The notes: a model not told the origin generated them from the letters alone. 64,000 nucleotides of DNA from Pseudomonas sp. L5B5 (GCF_020520285.1 NZ_CP084742.1:4216001-4280000), one strand, 5' to 3'. Counted from the stretch's first letter, positions 1 to 14,017 are shown. Translations and numbers: made by a program.

Positions 1-111
1 GCAAAGGGTTCTTTAGAAAGGTCGAAGTCCCTATACTTGCCCCCTTGGTCCAAAAACCAACCCAACAACCATTCCTAATTACTCCTACTTGAAGCAGGCA
101 CGAGGTGCGTG

Positions 112-2004
112 GTGGATTTCCCTTCCCGTTTTGAAGTGATCGTCATCGGCGGCGGTCATGCCGGTACCGAGGCAGCACTTGCATCAGCACGCATGGGGGC
201 AAAAACCCTGTTGCTGACGCATAACGTGGAAACCCTCGGAGCCATGAGCTGCAATCCCGCGATCGGTGGGATCGGCAAGAGCCACCTGGTCAAGGAGATC
301 GATGCCCTGGGCGGCGCGATGGCCATGGCTACGGATAAAGGCGGCATTCAGTTCCGAGTATTGAACAGCCGCAAAGGCCCTGCGGTACGGGCGACTCGGG
401 CCCAGGCCGACCGGATCCTGTACAAGGCAGCTGTTCGCGAGATTCTCGAGAACCAGCCCAACCTGTGGATATTTCAGCAGTCCGCCGATGACCTGATCGT
501 CGAGCAGGACCAGGTCAAGGGCGTAGTGACCCAGATGGGCCTGCGGTTCTTTGCCGATTCCGTGGTGCTGACCACCGGGACCTTCCTCGGAGGACTTATC
601 CACATCGGCTTGCAGAACTATTCCGGCGGTCGTGCCGGCGATCCACCCTCGATCGCCCTGGCACAACGGCTGCGCGAACTGCCACTGCGGGTCGGGCGCC
701 TGAAAACCGGTACTCCACCGCGCATCGACGCTCGGTCTGTGGATTTCTCGGTGATGACCGAGCAACCAGGTGATACACCGATCCCGGTAATGTCGTTCCT
801 GGGCTCCAAGGAACAGCATCCGCGGCAGGTCAGTTGCTGGATTACTCACACCAATGCCCGGACCCACGAGATCATCGCTTCGAACCTCGATCGTTCGCCG
901 ATGTATTCCGGAGTCATCGAAGGTATCGGCCCGCGTTACTGCCCATCCATCGAAGACAAGATCCACCGCTTCGCCGACAAGGAAAGCCATCAGGTCTTCA
1001 TCGAGCCTGAAGGGTTGACCACCCACGAGCTGTACCCGAACGGGATATCCACATCCTTGCCGTTCGACGTGCAATTGCAGATCGTGCAGTCGATCCGTGG
1101 TATGGAAAACGCCCATATCGTGCGGCCGGGCTATGCCATCGAGTATGACTATTTCGATCCACGGGACCTGAAGTACAGCCTCGAAACCAAAGTCATTGGC
1201 GGCTTGTTCTTTGCTGGCCAGATCAATGGCACTACCGGTTACGAAGAAGCCGGTGCCCAAGGTTTGCTGGCCGGCGCCAACGCGGCCTTGCGCGCGCAAG
1301 GCAAGGACAGCTGGTGCCCACGTCGCGATGAAGCCTACATCGGCGTGCTGGTCGACGACCTGATTACCCTGGGTACCCAGGAACCGTACCGGATGTTCAC
1401 TTCCCGGGCGGAATATCGGTTGATCCTGCGCGAAGACAACGCCGACCTGCGCCTGACCGAAAAAGGCCGCGAGCTGGGCCTGGTGGATGACGTTCGCTGG
1501 GCGGCTTTCTGCAGGAAACGTGAAAGTATCGCTCTGGAAGAACAGCGCTTGAAGTCGACCTGGGTCCGCCCCGGTACCGAGCAGGGCGATGCTATCGCGC
1601 AGAAATTCGGCACGCCGCTGACCCACGAGTACAACTTGCTGAACCTGCTGAGCCGTCCGGAAATCGACTACGCTGGGCTGGTCGAGGTGACCGGCCAGGG
1701 CGCAGAAGATCCACAGGTCGCGGAACAGGTTGAAATCAAGACCAAGTACGCCGGCTATATCGATCGCCAGCAGGATGAAATCGCCCGCCTCAGGGCCAGT
1801 GAAGACACCAGACTGCCTGTGGATATCGACTACACCACCATCTCCGGCCTGTCCAAGGAGATTCAGAGCAAGCTGGGTACCACCCGTCCGGAGACGCTGG
1901 GCCAGGCATCACGGATCCCCGGCGTCACGCCGGCGGCCATTTCCCTGTTGATGATTCACTTGAAAAAACGCGGCGCTGGCCGTCAGTTGGAGCAAAGCGC
2001 TTGA
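112..2004 (+). CDS. mnmG: tRNA uridine-5-carboxymethylaminomethyl modification enzyme MnmG
   Basis: FAD-dependent enzyme that, with MnmE, adds the carboxymethylaminomethyl group to U34 of certain tRNAs in the cytoplasm. The N-terminal dinucleotide-binding motif GGGHAG lies at residues 13-18. The family signatures [11 protein letters not shown] (with the conserved Cys) and [12 protein letters not shown] are present. Length is 630 residues, the usual family size. Two GTG codons lie in tandem at 109 and 112; I chose 112 because the GAGG at 102-105 is then 6 nt away rather than 3. It overlaps rsmG by 4 bp (TTGA), so the two are translationally coupled. mnmE is expected just upstream, outside the window. 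Confidence 0.97.
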   Translation: MDFPSRFEVIVIGGGHAGTEAALASARMGAKTLLLTHNVETLGAMSCNPAIGGIGKSHLVKEIDALGGAMAMATDKGGIQFRVLNSRKGPAVRATRAQADRILYKAAVREILENQPNLWIFQQSADDLIVEQDQVKGVVTQMGLRFFADSVVLTTGTFLGGLIHIGLQNYSGGRAGDPPSIALAQRLRELPLRVGRLKTGTPPRIDARSVDFSVMTEQPGDTPIPVMSFLGSKEQHPRQVSCWITHTNARTHEIIASNLDRSPMYSGVIEGIGPRYCPSIEDKIHRFADKESHQVFIEPEGLTTHELYPNGISTSLPFDVQLQIVQSIRGMENAHIVRPGYAIEYDYFDPRDLKYSLETKVIGGLFFAGQINGTTGYEEAGAQGLLAGANAALRAQGKDSWCPRRDEAYIGVLVDDLITLGTQEPYRMFTSRAEYRLILREDNADLRLTEKGRELGLVDDVRWAAFCRKRESIALEEQRLKSTWVRPGTEQGDAIAQKFGTPLTHEYNLLNLLSRPEIDYAGLVEVTGQGAEDPQVAEQVEIKTKYAGYIDRQQDEIARLRASEDTRLPVDIDYTTISGLSKEIQSKLGTTRPETLGQASRIPGVTPAAISLLMIHLKKRGAGRQLEQSA

Positions 2005-2645
2005 GTTCACTGGTCACCTCGCAACACGCGGATGAGTTATCCACAGGCGCCCATCACCTCGGTGTCAACCTGAGTCCGGTCCAGCACGAATTGCTGCTGG
2101 GCTACCTGGCGCTGCTGATCAAGTGGAACAAGGCCTACAACCTGACTGCCGTGCGCGACCCGGATGAAATGGTTTCGCGTCACCTGCTCGACAGCCTGAG
2201 CGTGATGTCCTTCATCGAAAACGGCCGTTGGCTGGACGTGGGCAGCGGCGGCGGGATGCCCGGCATTCCCCTGGCGATCCTGTTTCCCGAGTCGCAGGTC
2301 ACGTGCCTGGATAGCAACGGCAAGAAAACCCGCTTCCTGACCCAGGTCAAACTCGAACTCGAGCTGGATAACCTGAACGTTATCCACAACCGGGTCGAGG
2401 CCTTCACTCCTGAACAGCCTTTCAACGGGATCATTTCCCGGGCGTTCAGCAGCATGGAGAACTTCACCAGCTGGACCCGCCACCTCGGGGACAGTGATAC
2501 ACGCTGGCTGGCAATGAAGGGCGTCCATCCCTCTGATGAGCTGTTAGCATTGCCGGCAGACTTCCACCTCGATAGCGAACACGCCCTGGCCGTACCCGGT
2601 TGCCAAGGCCAACGCCATCTGCTGATACTGCGCCGCACGGCATGA
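2001..2645 (+). CDS. rsmG: 16S rRNA (guanine527-N7)-methyltransferase RsmG (GidB)
   Basis: SAM-dependent methyltransferase acting on G527 of 16S rRNA. The SAM-binding loop [11 protein letters not shown] is at residues 78-88, and the 214-residue length is typical for Pseudomonas. The start is a TTG overlapping the mnmG stop (TTGA), a coupling arrangement conserved in the gidAB pair. An exact DnaA-box 9-mer lies near the 5' end (2037-2045) and a second at 2380-2388. The gene is followed after 18 bp by parA, so mnmG-rsmG-parA-parB are probably co-transcribed. Confidence 0.97.
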   Translation: MSSLVTSQHADELSTGAHHLGVNLSPVQHELLLGYLALLIKWNKAYNLTAVRDPDEMVSRHLLDSLSVMSFIENGRWLDVGSGGGMPGIPLAILFPESQVTCLDSNGKKTRFLTQVKLELELDNLNVIHNRVEAFTPEQPFNGIISRAFSSMENFTSWTRHLGDSDTRWLAMKGVHPSDELLALPADFHLDSEHALAVPGCQGQRHLLILRRTA

Positions 2646-2663
2646 TTGGGAACACAAGCAAGA

Positions 2664-3461
2664 ATGGCTAAGGTATTCGCGATAGCGAACCAGAAAGGTG
2701 GTGTGGGCAAGACCACCACCTGCATCAACCTCGCAGCATCCCTGGTCGCGACCAAGCGCCGGGTGCTGCTGATCGACCTTGATCCACAGGGCAACGCCAC
2801 CATGGGTAGCGGTGTGGATAAACATGGCCTGGAAAACTCGGTCTACGACTTGCTGATTGGTGAGTGCGACCTGGCCCAGGCGATGCATTTTTCCGAGCAT
2901 GGCGGTTACCAGCTATTGCCGGCCAACCGCGACCTGACCGCGGCGGAAGTGGTCCTGCTGGAAATGCAGATGAAGGAAAGTCGCCTGCGCAGTGCTCTGG
3001 CCCCCATCCGCGAGAACTACGACTACATCCTGATCGACTGCCCGCCGTCGCTGTCCATGTTGACGCTCAATGCCCTGGTGGCCGCCGACGGGGTCATTAT
3101 CCCCATGCAGTGCGAGTACTACGCACTTGAGGGTTTGAGCGACCTTGTGGATAACATCAAGCGTATCGGCGAGTTGCTCAATCCCCAGCTGAAGATCGAA
3201 GGCTTGCTGCGCACCATGTTCGATCCGCGCCTGAGTCTGATGAACGATGTTTCCGCGCAGCTCAAGGAGCACTTCGGCGACCAGTTGTACGACACCGTGA
3301 TCCCGCGCAACATCCGCTTGGCCGAGGCGCCGAGCTACGGCATGCCGGCATTGGCGTACGACAAGCAATCCCGCGGCGCCCTGGCCTACCTGGCCTTGGC
3401 CGGCGAGATGGTTCGTCGGCAACGTAAACAATCGCGCATCGCAGCCGCCCAGCCAACTTAA
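2664..3461 (+). CDS. parA: Chromosome partitioning ATPase ParA (Soj)
   Basis: Walker-type ATPase that works with ParB and parS to segregate the newly replicated origin region. The deviant Walker A motif KGGVGKTT is at residues 11-18, followed by LIDLDPQGNAT and the switch motif LIDCPPSLS. The product is 265 residues, the size of chromosomal Soj proteins without an N-terminal DNA-binding extension. The ATG at 2664 was chosen because family members start MAKVFAIANQKGG; an in-frame TTG at 2646 would add six unlikely residues. parB starts 9 bp after the stop. Two candidate parS sites occur in this window at 38.75 and 52.40 kb. Confidence 0.97.
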   Translation: MAKVFAIANQKGGVGKTTTCINLAASLVATKRRVLLIDLDPQGNATMGSGVDKHGLENSVYDLLIGECDLAQAMHFSEHGGYQLLPANRDLTAAEVVLLEMQMKESRLRSALAPIRENYDYILIDCPPSLSMLTLNALVAADGVIIPMQCEYYALEGLSDLVDNIKRIGELLNPQLKIEGLLRTMFDPRLSLMNDVSAQLKEHFGDQLYDTVIPRNIRLAEAPSYGMPALAYDKQSRGALAYLALAGEMVRRQRKQSRIAAAQPT

Positions 3462-3470
3462 GGAGTCCCC

Positions 3471-4343
3471 ATGGCCGTCAAGAAACGAGGTCTCGGACGT
3501 GGACTGGATGCACTGTTGAGTGGTCCGACTGTCAGTACCCTGGAAGAACAGGCCGCGCAGGCCGACCAGCGTGAGCTGCAACATCTGCCACTGGACCTGG
3601 TCCAGCGCGGCAAATACCAGCCACGTCGGGACATGGACCCTCAGGCCCTGGAGGAGCTGGCAAATTCGATCAGGTCCCAGGGCGTGATGCAGCCCATTGT
3701 GGTGCGTCCCATTGGCGACGGTCGCTTCGAAATCATCGCCGGCGAACGGCGCTGGCGCGCAAGCCAGCAAGCTGGCCGGGAAACCATTCCGGCAGTGGTT
3801 CGCGATGTGCCGGACGAAACCGCGATCGCCCTGGCGTTGATCGAGAACATCCAGCGCGAAGACCTCAATCCCATCGAGGAAGCACTGGCCCTGCAGCGCT
3901 TGCAGCAGGAATTCCAGCTGACCCAGCAACAGGTCGCTGAAGCGGTAGGCAAGTCTCGCGTCAGCGTGGCCAACTTGTTGCGTCTGATTACCTTGCCTGA
4001 AGTGATCAAGACCATGCTGTCCCACGGTGACCTGGAGATGGGGCATGCCCGCGCGTTGCTCGGATTGCCCGAAAATCAACAGGTTGAAGGGGCGCGACAC
4101 GTTGTCGCACGAGGTCTCACTGTACGCCAGACCGAGGCTTTGGTTCGCCAGTGGCTCAGCGGCAAGCAAGAGCCTGCTGAACCGGTCAAGCCCGATCCGG
4201 ATATTGCCCGTCTCGAGCAACGTTTGGCCGAGCGCCTAGGCTCTGCGGTGCAGATTCGCCACGGAAAGAAGGGCAAGGGGCAGTTGGTGATCGGCTACAA
4301 CTCTTTGGATGAGCTGCAAGGCGTCCTCGCACACATTCGTTGA
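3471..4343 (+). CDS. parB: Chromosome partitioning protein ParB (Spo0J), parS-binding CTP switch
   Basis: Binds parS palindromes and spreads on adjacent DNA. An N-terminal basic segment with GLGRGLDALL would contact ParA. The CTP-binding box GERRWRA is at residues 91-97, a helix-turn-helix at about 151-171, and a C-terminal dimerisation segment completes the 290 residues. A clear Shine-Dalgarno (AAGGAG) precedes the ATG. About 150 bp separates it from atpI. That gap holds a GC-rich hairpin (TAGGGGC/GCCCCTA near 4393-4413) and presumably the ATP synthase promoter, though I could not fix a promoter with confidence. Confidence 0.97.
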   Translation: MAVKKRGLGRGLDALLSGPTVSTLEEQAAQADQRELQHLPLDLVQRGKYQPRRDMDPQALEELANSIRSQGVMQPIVVRPIGDGRFEIIAGERRWRASQQAGRETIPAVVRDVPDETAIALALIENIQREDLNPIEEALALQRLQQEFQLTQQQVAEAVGKSRVSVANLLRLITLPEVIKTMLSHGDLEMGHARALLGLPENQQVEGARHVVARGLTVRQTEALVRQWLSGKQEPAEPVKPDPDIARLEQRLAERLGSAVQIRHGKKGKGQLVIGYNSLDELQGVLAHIR

Positions 4344-4491
4344 AACATTTCCTTGTGTAGCGCGCAGTCGGAAATCACTACCCGGCAGTTGAATAGGGGC
4401 TGAACCGCCCCTATACTCTGCGCGCATTTTGTCGGCACAAATTATGCCAAGTCACAGAATTCTGGCAGCCGACTCTTGAGGAGCAAAAGCG

Positions 4492-5788
<1,297 letters not shown>

Positions 5789-5812
5789 GACCAGTCTCGA
5801 CTAGTCTGATGT

Positions 5813-5834
5813 CCCTCTCGTTGCGGCGAGAGGG
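5813..5834 (+). other. Intercistronic hairpin between atpB and atpE
   Basis: Perfect 8-bp stem CCCTCTCG/CGAGAGGG with a TTGCGG loop and no following T-run. It is therefore more likely an mRNA stability or processing element than a terminator. atpE must be made in multiples relative to other subunits, so a structure just upstream could help differential expression; that role is inference. Confidence 0.5.
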
Positions 5835-5905
5835 GGCCCGTCTCGGGTCAATGAAACGATTTGTTTTACCGCTTTAATCTAAAAAACCTAAACCATACGA
5901 CGTAA

Positions 5906-6178
<273 letters not shown>

Positions 6179-6235
6179 TCACTCGAGTATTCGAGTTGAT
6201 TGGTGTGACGGACAACGAACGAGCGAGGTGTTGGC

Positions 6236-6706
6236 GTGAACATTAATGCAACCCTGATTGGCCAGTCCGTTGCGTTCTTAATTTTTGTATTGTTCTGCAT
6301 GAAGTTCATTTGGCCTCCGGTCATTGCAGCTCTGCACGAACGTCAAAAGAAGATCGCGGATGGACTGGACGCTGCCAGCCGAGCAGCTCGTGACCTGGAA
6401 CTGGCCCAAGATAAAGCGGGTCAGCAACTGCGCGAAGCCAAAACTCAGGCAGCTGAAATCATCGAGCAAGCCAAGAAGCGCGGCTCTCAGATCGTCGACG
6501 AAGCCCGTGAACAGGCCCGTGTCGAAGCTGAACGCGTGAAGGCTCAGGCTCAGGCCGAGATCGAACAGGAACTGAACAGCGTCAAAGACGCCCTGCGTGC
6601 CCAACTGGGTAGCCTGGCGGTCAATGGTGCAGAGAAGATCCTGGGTGCCACAATCGATCAAAACGCGCACGCAGATCTGGTTAACAAACTGGCTGCTGAA
6701 ATTTAA
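6236..6706 (+). CDS. atpF: F1Fo ATP synthase subunit b
   Basis: Peripheral stalk subunit of 156 residues: one N-terminal membrane helix (about 8-26), then a long charged, alanine-rich coiled coil reaching to F1. It starts with GTG at 6236 after GAGCGAGG. The 57-bp spacer behind atpE contains a small stem (ACTCGA/TCGAGT near 6181-6196). It is followed 12 bp later by atpH. Confidence 0.97.
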   Translation: MNINATLIGQSVAFLIFVLFCMKFIWPPVIAALHERQKKIADGLDAASRAARDLELAQDKAGQQLREAKTQAAEIIEQAKKRGSQIVDEAREQARVEAERVKAQAQAEIEQELNSVKDALRAQLGSLAVNGAEKILGATIDQNAHADLVNKLAAEI

Positions 6707-6718
6707 GCGAGGGCGATC

Positions 6719-7255
6719 ATGGCAGAACTGACCACGTTGGCCCGACCTTACGCTAAGGCGGCCTTCGAGCACGCTCAGGCCCACCAGCAGCTGGCCTCTT
6801 GGTCAGCCATGCTCGGCCTGGCTGCAGCGGTGTCACAAGATGACACCATGCAGCGCGTGCTTAAGGCCCCGCGACTGACGAGCGCAGAAAAGGCCACCAC
6901 GTTTATTGAAGTGTGTGGCGACAAGTTTGATGCACAGGCACAGAATTTCATTCAAGTTGCCGCCGAAAACGACCGTCTCCTGCTGTTGCCGGAGATCTCC
7001 GCTCTGTTCGACCTGTACAAGGCCGAGCAAGAGAAGTCGGTGGATGTGGATGTGACCAGTGCTTTTGCATTGAACCAAGAACAGCAAGACAAACTCGCCA
7101 AGGTTCTCAGTGCACGGCTCGGCCGGGAAGTGCGCCTGCACGCTGCGGAGGATGCCAGCCTGATTGGTGGCGTCGTAATCCGCGCCGGCGACCTGGTTAT
7201 CGATGGCTCGATTCGCGGCAAACTCGCGAATCTTGCCGAAGCATTGAAATCTTGA
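6719..7255 (+). CDS. atpH: F1Fo ATP synthase subunit delta
   Basis: F1 subunit connecting the peripheral stalk to the alpha3beta3 head; 178 residues, standard length. The N-terminal helical domain starts with the family pattern [14 protein letters not shown]. The C-terminal part contains the conserved [20 protein letters not shown] segment. It lies between atpF and atpA with short spacers, so it belongs to the same transcript. Confidence 0.97.
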   Translation: MAELTTLARPYAKAAFEHAQAHQQLASWSAMLGLAAAVSQDDTMQRVLKAPRLTSAEKATTFIEVCGDKFDAQAQNFIQVAAENDRLLLLPEISALFDLYKAEQEKSVDVDVTSAFALNQEQQDKLAKVLSARLGREVRLHAAEDASLIGGVVIRAGDLVIDGSIRGKLANLAEALKS

Positions 7256-7276
7256 GTTTGAAGGGGCAGCAGAGCA

Positions 7277-8821
7277 ATGCAGCAACTCAATCCTTCCGAA
7301 ATAAGTGAAATTATCAAGGGCCGCATCGAAAAGCTCGATGTGACCTCCCAAGCCCGTAACGAAGGCACTGTCGTCAGCGTATCTGACGGCATCGTGCGGA
7401 TTCACGGTCTGGCCGACGTCATGTACGGCGAGATGATCGAGTTTCCGGGCGGCGTCTACGGTATGGCCCTCAACCTTGAGCAAGACTCTGTAGGTGCCGT
7501 GGTACTGGGCGCATACACCACTCTGGCTGAAGGCATGAGCGCCAAGTGCACTGGCCGCATCCTCGAAGTTCCGGTTGGTAAGGAACTGCTGGGTCGCGTA
7601 GTCGACGCACTGGGCAACCCAGTCGACGGTAAAGGTCCGCTGAACAACACCGAGACCGACGCGGTCGAGAAAGTTGCTCCAGGCGTGATCTGGCGTAAGT
7701 CGGTAGACCAGCCTGTACAGACTGGCTACAAGGCTGTCGATGCCATGATTCCTGTCGGCCGTGGCCAGCGTGAGCTGATCATCGGTGACCGTCAGATCGG
7801 CAAGACCGCTCTGGCGATCGACGCGATCATCAACCAGAAAGACAGCGGCATTTTCTGCGTCTACGTAGCCATCGGTCAGAAGCAATCGACCATCGCCAAC
7901 GTGGTTCGCAAGCTGGAAGAAAACGGCGCCCTGGCCAACACCATCATCGTGGCTGCCAGTGCTTCGGAATCGGCTGCACTGCAGTTCCTGGCTCCGTACT
8001 CCGGTTGCACCATGGGCGAGTACTTCCGCGACCGCGGTGAAGACGCGCTGATCGTTTATGACGATCTGTCCAAGCAGGCTGTGGCTTATCGCCAGATTTC
8101 CCTGCTGCTGCGTCGTCCACCAGGCCGTGAAGCCTACCCAGGTGACGTGTTCTATCTCCACTCCCGCCTGCTGGAGCGCGCATCCCGCGTTTCGGAAGAG
8201 TACGTAGAGAAGTTCACCAACGGCGCAGTGACTGGCAAGACCGGTTCCCTGACTGCCCTGCCGATCATCGAAACCCAGGCTGGCGACGTTTCCGCGTTTG
8301 TTCCGACCAACGTGATTTCCATCACCGACGGTCAGATCTTCCTGGAATCGGCCATGTTCAACTCGGGCATTCGCCCTGCAGTGAACGCCGGTGTTTCGGT
8401 ATCCCGTGTAGGTGGTGCCGCTCAGACCAAGATCATCAAGAAGCTGTCCGGTGGTATCCGTACCGCCCTGGCTCAGTACCGTGAACTGGCGGCATTCGCC
8501 CAGTTCGCTTCTGACCTGGACGAAGCGACCCGCAAGCAACTTGAACATGGTCAGCGCGTTACCGAGCTGATGAAGCAGAAGCAATACGCGCCGATGTCCA
8601 TCGCTGACATGTCGCTGTCGCTGTATGCCGCTGAGCGTGGGTTCCTGACTGACGTCGAAATCACCAAGATCGGCAGCTTCGAGCAAGCGCTGATTGCTTA
8701 CTTCAACCGCGATCACGCCGACCTGATGGCGAAGATCAACGTGAAGGGTGACTTCAATGACGAAATCGACGCTGGCCTCAAAGCCGGTATCGAGAAGTTC
8801 AAGGCCACCCAAACCTGGTAA
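7277..8821 (+). CDS. atpA: F1Fo ATP synthase subunit alpha
   Basis: Non-catalytic nucleotide-binding subunit of F1, 514 residues. The Walker A motif GDRQIGKT is at 170-177, and the alpha signature [14 protein letters not shown] is present toward the C-terminus. The ATG at 7277 has the Shine-Dalgarno AAGGGG 9 nt upstream. A perfect 10-bp hairpin with a GCAA tetraloop follows the stop before atpG. Confidence 0.98.
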   Translation: MQQLNPSEISEIIKGRIEKLDVTSQARNEGTVVSVSDGIVRIHGLADVMYGEMIEFPGGVYGMALNLEQDSVGAVVLGAYTTLAEGMSAKCTGRILEVPVGKELLGRVVDALGNPVDGKGPLNNTETDAVEKVAPGVIWRKSVDQPVQTGYKAVDAMIPVGRGQRELIIGDRQIGKTALAIDAIINQKDSGIFCVYVAIGQKQSTIANVVRKLEENGALANTIIVAASASESAALQFLAPYSGCTMGEYFRDRGEDALIVYDDLSKQAVAYRQISLLLRRPPGREAYPGDVFYLHSRLLERASRVSEEYVEKFTNGAVTGKTGSLTALPIIETQAGDVSAFVPTNVISITDGQIFLESAMFNSGIRPAVNAGVSVSRVGGAAQTKIIKKLSGGIRTALAQYRELAAFAQFASDLDEATRKQLEHGQRVTELMKQKQYAPMSIADMSLSLYAAERGFLTDVEITKIGSFEQALIAYFNRDHADLMAKINVKGDFNDEIDAGLKAGIEKFKATQTW

Positions 8822-8826
8822 GCCGC

Positions 8827-8850
8827 AGCGGGAGCCGCAAGGCTCCCGCT
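8827..8850 (+). other. Intercistronic GNRA hairpin between atpA and atpG
   Basis: Perfect 10-bp stem AGCGGGAGCC/GGCTCCCGCT closed by a GCAA tetraloop, located just after the atpA stop. No U-tract follows (TGCTAACC), so a terminator is unlikely. It could set mRNA decay or processing boundaries inside the atp transcript; this function is inferred. Confidence 0.55.
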
Positions 8851-8871
8851 TGCTAACCTGATAGGTGTTAC

Positions 8872-9732
8872 ATGGCAGGCGCAAAAGAGATTCGCAGTAA
8901 GATTGCGAGCATCAAAAGCACGCAAAAAATTACCAGCGCCATGGAAAAAGTGGCGGTCAGCAAAATGCGCAAGGCACAAATGCGCATGGCTGCTAGCCGT
9001 CCTTATGCGGAGCGCATCCGCCAGGTTATTGGTCATCTGGCCAACGCCAACCCGGAATATCGTCACCCCTTCATGATCGACCGCGCCGTCAAGCGCGTCG
9101 GTTACATCGTGGTGAGCAGTGACCGTGGTCTGTGTGGTGGCTTGAACACCAACCTGTTCAAGGCCCTGGTCAAGGACATGGCGGTAAACCGCGAACAAGG
9201 CGTCGAGATCGATCTGTGCGTGGTTGGTAGCAAGGGTGCGGCCTTCTTCCGCAGCTTCGGCGGTAACGTCGTTGCAGCTATCAGTCATCTGGGTGAAGAG
9301 CCGTCGATCAATGACTTGATCGGCAGTGTCAAGGTGATGCTGGATGCTTACCTGGAAGGCCGGATTGACCGCCTGTCCGTGGTATCCAACAAGTTCATCA
9401 ACACCATGACTCAGCAGCCGACCGTGGAGCAGTTGATTCCACTGGAGGCAACCCCGGATCAAGAACTCAAGCACCACTGGGACTATCTCTACGAACCGGA
9501 TGCCAAGGAGCTGCTGGACGGCTTGATGGTCCGTTACGTGGAGTCGCAGGTCTACCAGGCGGTGGTCGAGAACAACGCAGCTGAACAAGCCGCGCGGATG
9601 ATCGCAATGAAGAACGCCACCGACAACGCCGGTGATTTGATCAGCGATTTGCAGCTGATCTACAACAAGGCGCGTCAGGCTGCGATCACCCAAGAGATCT
9701 CGGAAATCGTCGGCGGCGCTGCCGCGGTTTAA
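8872..9732 (+). CDS. atpG: F1Fo ATP synthase subunit gamma
   Basis: Central rotor shaft of F1, 286 residues, with the N-terminal coiled coil ([17 protein letters not shown] and [13 protein letters not shown]) and the C-terminal helix containing the family signature near [19 protein letters not shown]. The start ATG at 8872 follows GATAGGTGTTAC. It is followed by a 27-bp spacer and atpD. Confidence 0.98.
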   Translation: MAGAKEIRSKIASIKSTQKITSAMEKVAVSKMRKAQMRMAASRPYAERIRQVIGHLANANPEYRHPFMIDRAVKRVGYIVVSSDRGLCGGLNTNLFKALVKDMAVNREQGVEIDLCVVGSKGAAFFRSFGGNVVAAISHLGEEPSINDLIGSVKVMLDAYLEGRIDRLSVVSNKFINTMTQQPTVEQLIPLEATPDQELKHHWDYLYEPDAKELLDGLMVRYVESQVYQAVVENNAAEQAARMIAMKNATDNAGDLISDLQLIYNKARQAAITQEISEIVGGAAAV

Positions 9733-11136
<1,404 letters not shown>

Positions 11137-11141
11137 TCCCG

Positions 11142-11159
11142 GCGCCCGGTAACGGGCGC
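11142..11159 (+). other. Intercistronic hairpin between atpD and atpC
   Basis: 7-bp stem GCGCCCG/CGGGCGC with a GTAA (GNRA-class) loop in the 45-bp gap between atpD and atpC. There is no T-run. It resembles the hairpin after atpA and may act on mRNA stability or reduce atpC expression relative to atpD; inferred. Confidence 0.5.
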
Positions 11160-11181
11160 TAATTTAGGTTGAGGCAAGCAG

Positions 11182-11607
11182 ATGGCTATGACAGTCCATT
11201 GCGATATCGTCAGCGCGGAAGGGGAAATCTTCTCCGGTCTGGTGGAGATGGTAGTTGCGCACGGTGAACTGGGTGATCTTGGTATCGCTCTGGGTCACGC
11301 ACCGCTGATCACCAACCTGAAGCCAGGTCCGATCCGCTTGATCAAGCAGGGCGGGGAAACCGAGGTGTTCTACATCTCCGGTGGTTTCCTCGAGGTTCAG
11401 CCGAACATGGTCAAGGTTCTTGCCGACACCGTGCAACGTGCTGCCGACCTGGACGAAGCCTCCGCTCAGGAAGCCGTCAAGGCTGCTGAGAAGGCCCTGA
11501 ATGAAAAAGGCGCAGATTTCGACTACGGATCTGCTGCTGCACGTCTGGCCGAGGCCGCAGCCCAGCTGCGTACCGTTCAGCAAATCCGCAAGAAGTTCGG
11601 CGGCTAA
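11182..11607 (+). CDS. atpC: F1Fo ATP synthase subunit epsilon
   Basis: Last gene of the operon: 141 residues with an N-terminal beta-sandwich ([15 protein letters not shown], then [19 protein letters not shown]) and a C-terminal helical hairpin rich in Ala and Glu. It is the F1 rotor subunit that can inhibit ATP hydrolysis. A start at 11182 gives MAMTVHC; the in-frame ATG at 11188 is an alternative two codons later. A strong intrinsic terminator follows at 11634-11661. Confidence 0.97.
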   Translation: MAMTVHCDIVSAEGEIFSGLVEMVVAHGELGDLGIALGHAPLITNLKPGPIRLIKQGGETEVFYISGGFLEVQPNMVKVLADTVQRAADLDEASAQEAVKAAEKALNEKGADFDYGSAAARLAEAAAQLRTVQQIRKKFGG

Positions 11608-11633
11608 GCCGCAGGCTTTTTGTGTGATTGATT

Positions 11634-11661
11634 AAAAAGGGTAGCCTCGGCTACCCTTTTT
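11634..11661 (+). terminator. Rho-independent terminator of the atp operon
   Basis: Stem GGGTAGC/GCTACCC with a CTCG loop, flanked by AAAAA upstream and TTTTT downstream, 26 bp after the atpC stop. The A/T flanks make it potentially bidirectional. It separates the atp operon from glmU. Confidence 0.9.
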
Positions 11662-11720
11662 ATTTTCCGCATTTCCCCTCTTGGTCACACTCGCGGACCA
11701 CCCAGGATTGGTAGCCAGTC

Positions 11721-13088
11721 ATGTCTCTCGAAATCGTTATCCTCGCAGCAGGCCAGGGCACTCGCATGCGCTCTGCGCTGCCCAAGGTGCTTCACCCGGT
11801 CGCTGGCAACTCCATGCTCGGGCATGTTATCCACAGCGCCCGCCAGCTCGATCCACAGCGCATCCACGTGGTGATCGGCCACGGTGCGGATGCGGTGCGC
11901 GAGCGCCTGGCAGCCGATGACCTGAATTTCGTGCTGCAGGACAAGCAGCTGGGCACGGGGCACGCCGTGGCCCAGGCGGTGCCTTTCATTACTGCCGATA
12001 CCGTGCTGATTCTCTACGGCGATGTGCCGCTGATCGAAGTAGAGACCCTGCAGCGCCTACTCAAGCAAGCGGGCCCGGAGCAACTGGGCCTGCTCACCGT
12101 CGAGCTGGACGATCCTACCGGCTACGGGCGCATCGTCCGTGACGCCCACGGCAAGGTGGCCGCCATCGTCGAGCAGAAGGATGCCGACGAAGCCACGCGC
12201 GCCATCACCGAAGGCAACACCGGAATCCTCGCGGTACCCGGCAAGCGCCTGGGCGACTGGACCGGCCGACTGTCCAACAACAATGCCCAGGGCGAGTACT
12301 ACCTCACCGACGTGATCGCCATGGCGGTCAGCGACGGCCTGGTCGTCGCCACCGAGCAGCCCCACGACGCCATGGAAGTGCAGGGCGCCAACGACCGCAA
12401 GCAACTGGCCGAGCTGGAGCGTCACTATCAGCTGCGCGCTGGTCGCCGGTTGATGGCCCAGGGCGTGACCCTGCGCGACCCCGCACGATTCGACGTGCGC
12501 GGAGATGTCACGGTGGGTCGCGACGTGCTGATCGACATCAACGTGATTCTCGAAGGCCGGGTGGTGATCGAGGACGATGTGGTGATCGGCCCCAACTGCG
12601 TGATCAAGGACAGCACCCTGCGCAAGGGGGTGGTGATCAAGGCCAACAGTCACCTCGATGGCGCAGTGATGGGCGAGGGCAGCGATGCTGGTCCGTTCGC
12701 CCGCCTGCGTCCCGGCACCGTGCTGGAAGCCCGCGCCCATGTGGGTAACTTTGTCGAGCTGAAGAACGCTCACCTGGGCCAGGGTGCCAAGGCCGGTCAC
12801 CTGACCTATCTGGGCGACGCGGTGATCGGCGCGCGTACCAACATCGGCGCCGGCACCATCACCTGCAACTACGACGGGGTGAACAAGCACAAGACGGTCA
12901 TGGGCGAAGACGTGTTCATCGGCTCCAACAACTCCCTGGTCGCGCCTGTGGATATCTCCTCCGGTGCCACCACGGCTGCCGGCTCCACCATCACCCAGGA
13001 CGTGGCGCAGGCCCAACTGGCAGTGGGCCGCGCACGGCAAAAGAACATCGACGGCTGGAAACGTCCGGAGAAGATCAAGAAGGACTGA
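11721..13088 (+). CDS. glmU: Bifunctional GlmU: GlcN-1-P acetyltransferase / GlcNAc-1-P uridyltransferase
   Basis: Makes UDP-GlcNAc for peptidoglycan and LPS. The N-terminal pyrophosphorylase domain carries LAAGQGTRM (8-16) followed by the sugar-nucleotide-binding segment [11 protein letters not shown]. From about residue 250 it becomes a left-handed beta helix of hexapeptide repeats ending in the acetyltransferase site ([21 protein letters not shown]). Full length at 455 residues. It has its own promoter region after the atp terminator, and a DnaA-box 9-mer directly follows the stop (13091). Confidence 0.98.
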   Translation: MSLEIVILAAGQGTRMRSALPKVLHPVAGNSMLGHVIHSARQLDPQRIHVVIGHGADAVRERLAADDLNFVLQDKQLGTGHAVAQAVPFITADTVLILYGDVPLIEVETLQRLLKQAGPEQLGLLTVELDDPTGYGRIVRDAHGKVAAIVEQKDADEATRAITEGNTGILAVPGKRLGDWTGRLSNNNAQGEYYLTDVIAMAVSDGLVVATEQPHDAMEVQGANDRKQLAELERHYQLRAGRRLMAQGVTLRDPARFDVRGDVTVGRDVLIDINVILEGRVVIEDDVVIGPNCVIKDSTLRKGVVIKANSHLDGAVMGEGSDAGPFARLRPGTVLEARAHVGNFVELKNAHLGQGAKAGHLTYLGDAVIGARTNIGAGTITCNYDGVNKHKTVMGEDVFIGSNNSLVAPVDISSGATTAAGSTITQDVAQAQLAVGRARQKNIDGWKRPEKIKKD

Positions 13089-13224
13089 GGTTATCCACAG
13101 GCACGGATGACCTGCACACCGACGAGCTGGCTCCTGCAGAGTGTTGCAAGGGCTGTCTTGTCGGTTTTTTATGCGCTTGTGCTTGACGAAGTTTCGATCA
13201 TCGGGTTTTATTGCTTCCGTTATC

Positions 13225-13237
13225 TTTCGAATCGAAA
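13225..13237 (+). promoter_or_regulatory. Candidate operator palindrome upstream of glmR
   Basis: TTTCGAATCGAAA, an imperfect 13-bp palindrome, lies 12 bp before the glmR start; TTTCG also recurs at about 13193. DeoR-family regulators commonly bind TTCG-type repeats and autoregulate, so this may be a GlmR operator. The site is seen; its use is inferred. Confidence 0.35.
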
Positions 13238-13249
13238 CTTAAGACCATC

Positions 13250-14017
13250 ATGTCGAAACGCAACACACCTCAACGCCGTCACAACATTCTTGCCTTGCTC
13301 AATGAACAGGGCGAAGTGAGTGTCGACGAGCTGGCCAAGCGTTTCGAAACCTCGGAAGTTACGATTCGAAAGGACCTGGCTGCCCTGGAAAGCAATGGTC
13401 TGTTGCTGCGCCGTTATGGCGGGGCGATCACCATGCCCCAGGAACTGGTCAGCGACATTGGCCAGCCCGTATCCCTCTACAAGCAGGCCATTGCTCGTGC
13501 TGCGGTGCAGCGTATTCGTGAACATGCGCGCATCATCATCGACAGTGGCAGTACCACCGCCGCGATGATCCCCGAGCTGGGCCTGCAGCCCGGCCTTGTG
13601 GTCATGACCAATTCGTTGAACGTGGCCAATGCCCTGACCGAACTGGAACACGAGCCGATGCTGCTGATGACCGGCGGCACCTGGGACCCGCATTCCGAGT
13701 CCTTCCAGGGGCAGGTGGCCGAACAGGTCCTGCGCTCCTACGACTTCGACCAGTTGTTCATCGGCGCCGACGGCATCGACCTGGTCCGTGGCACCACGAC
13801 CTTCAACGAATTGCTGGGCCTGAGCCGAGTGATGGCCGAAGTGGCCCGTGAGGTGGTGGTGATGGTCGAGTCCGACAAGATCGGCCGCAAGATTCCCAAC
13901 CTGGAGCTGCCATGGAGCAGCGTCCATACCCTTATTACCGATGATCGCCTGCCTTTCGAGGTCCGCGACCAGATCCAGGCCCGCGGCATAACTCTGATTT
14001 GCGCGGCTGTCAGCTAG
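13250..14017 (+). CDS. glmR: DeoR-family transcriptional regulator GlmR
   Basis: 255 residues: N-terminal DeoR winged helix ([20 protein letters not shown], then [13 protein letters not shown]) and a C-terminal sugar-phosphate sensor domain with the DSGSTTAAM loop and the FIGADGID segment. In P. aeruginosa the DeoR-type gene just upstream of glmS is GlmR, a regulator of amino-sugar metabolism, and position here is identical (10 bp before glmS). The ATG at 13250 was preferred over an upstream in-frame ATG at 13211 because the family begins [10 protein letters not shown] and the longer N-terminus has no similarity to DeoR proteins. Confidence 0.9.
   Translation: MSKRNTPQRRHNILALLNEQGEVSVDELAKRFETSEVTIRKDLAALESNGLLLRRYGGAITMPQELVSDIGQPVSLYKQAIARAAVQRIREHARIIIDSGSTTAAMIPELGLQPGLVVMTNSLNVANALTELEHEPMLLMTGGTWDPHSESFQGQVAEQVLRSYDFDQLFIGADGIDLVRGTTTFNELLGLSRVMAEVAREVVVMVESDKIGRKIPNLELPWSSVHTLITDDRLPFEVRDQIQARGITLICAAVS

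Noticed and set aside
2646..2663. TTG start for parA
   Set aside because: It would add six residues before the conserved MAKVFAIANQKGG start; ATG at 2664 is better supported.
6833..8884. 683-codon open frame on the minus strand opposite atpH/atpA
   Set aside because: It is the antisense shadow of highly conserved ATP synthase genes; the translation has no recognisable domain.
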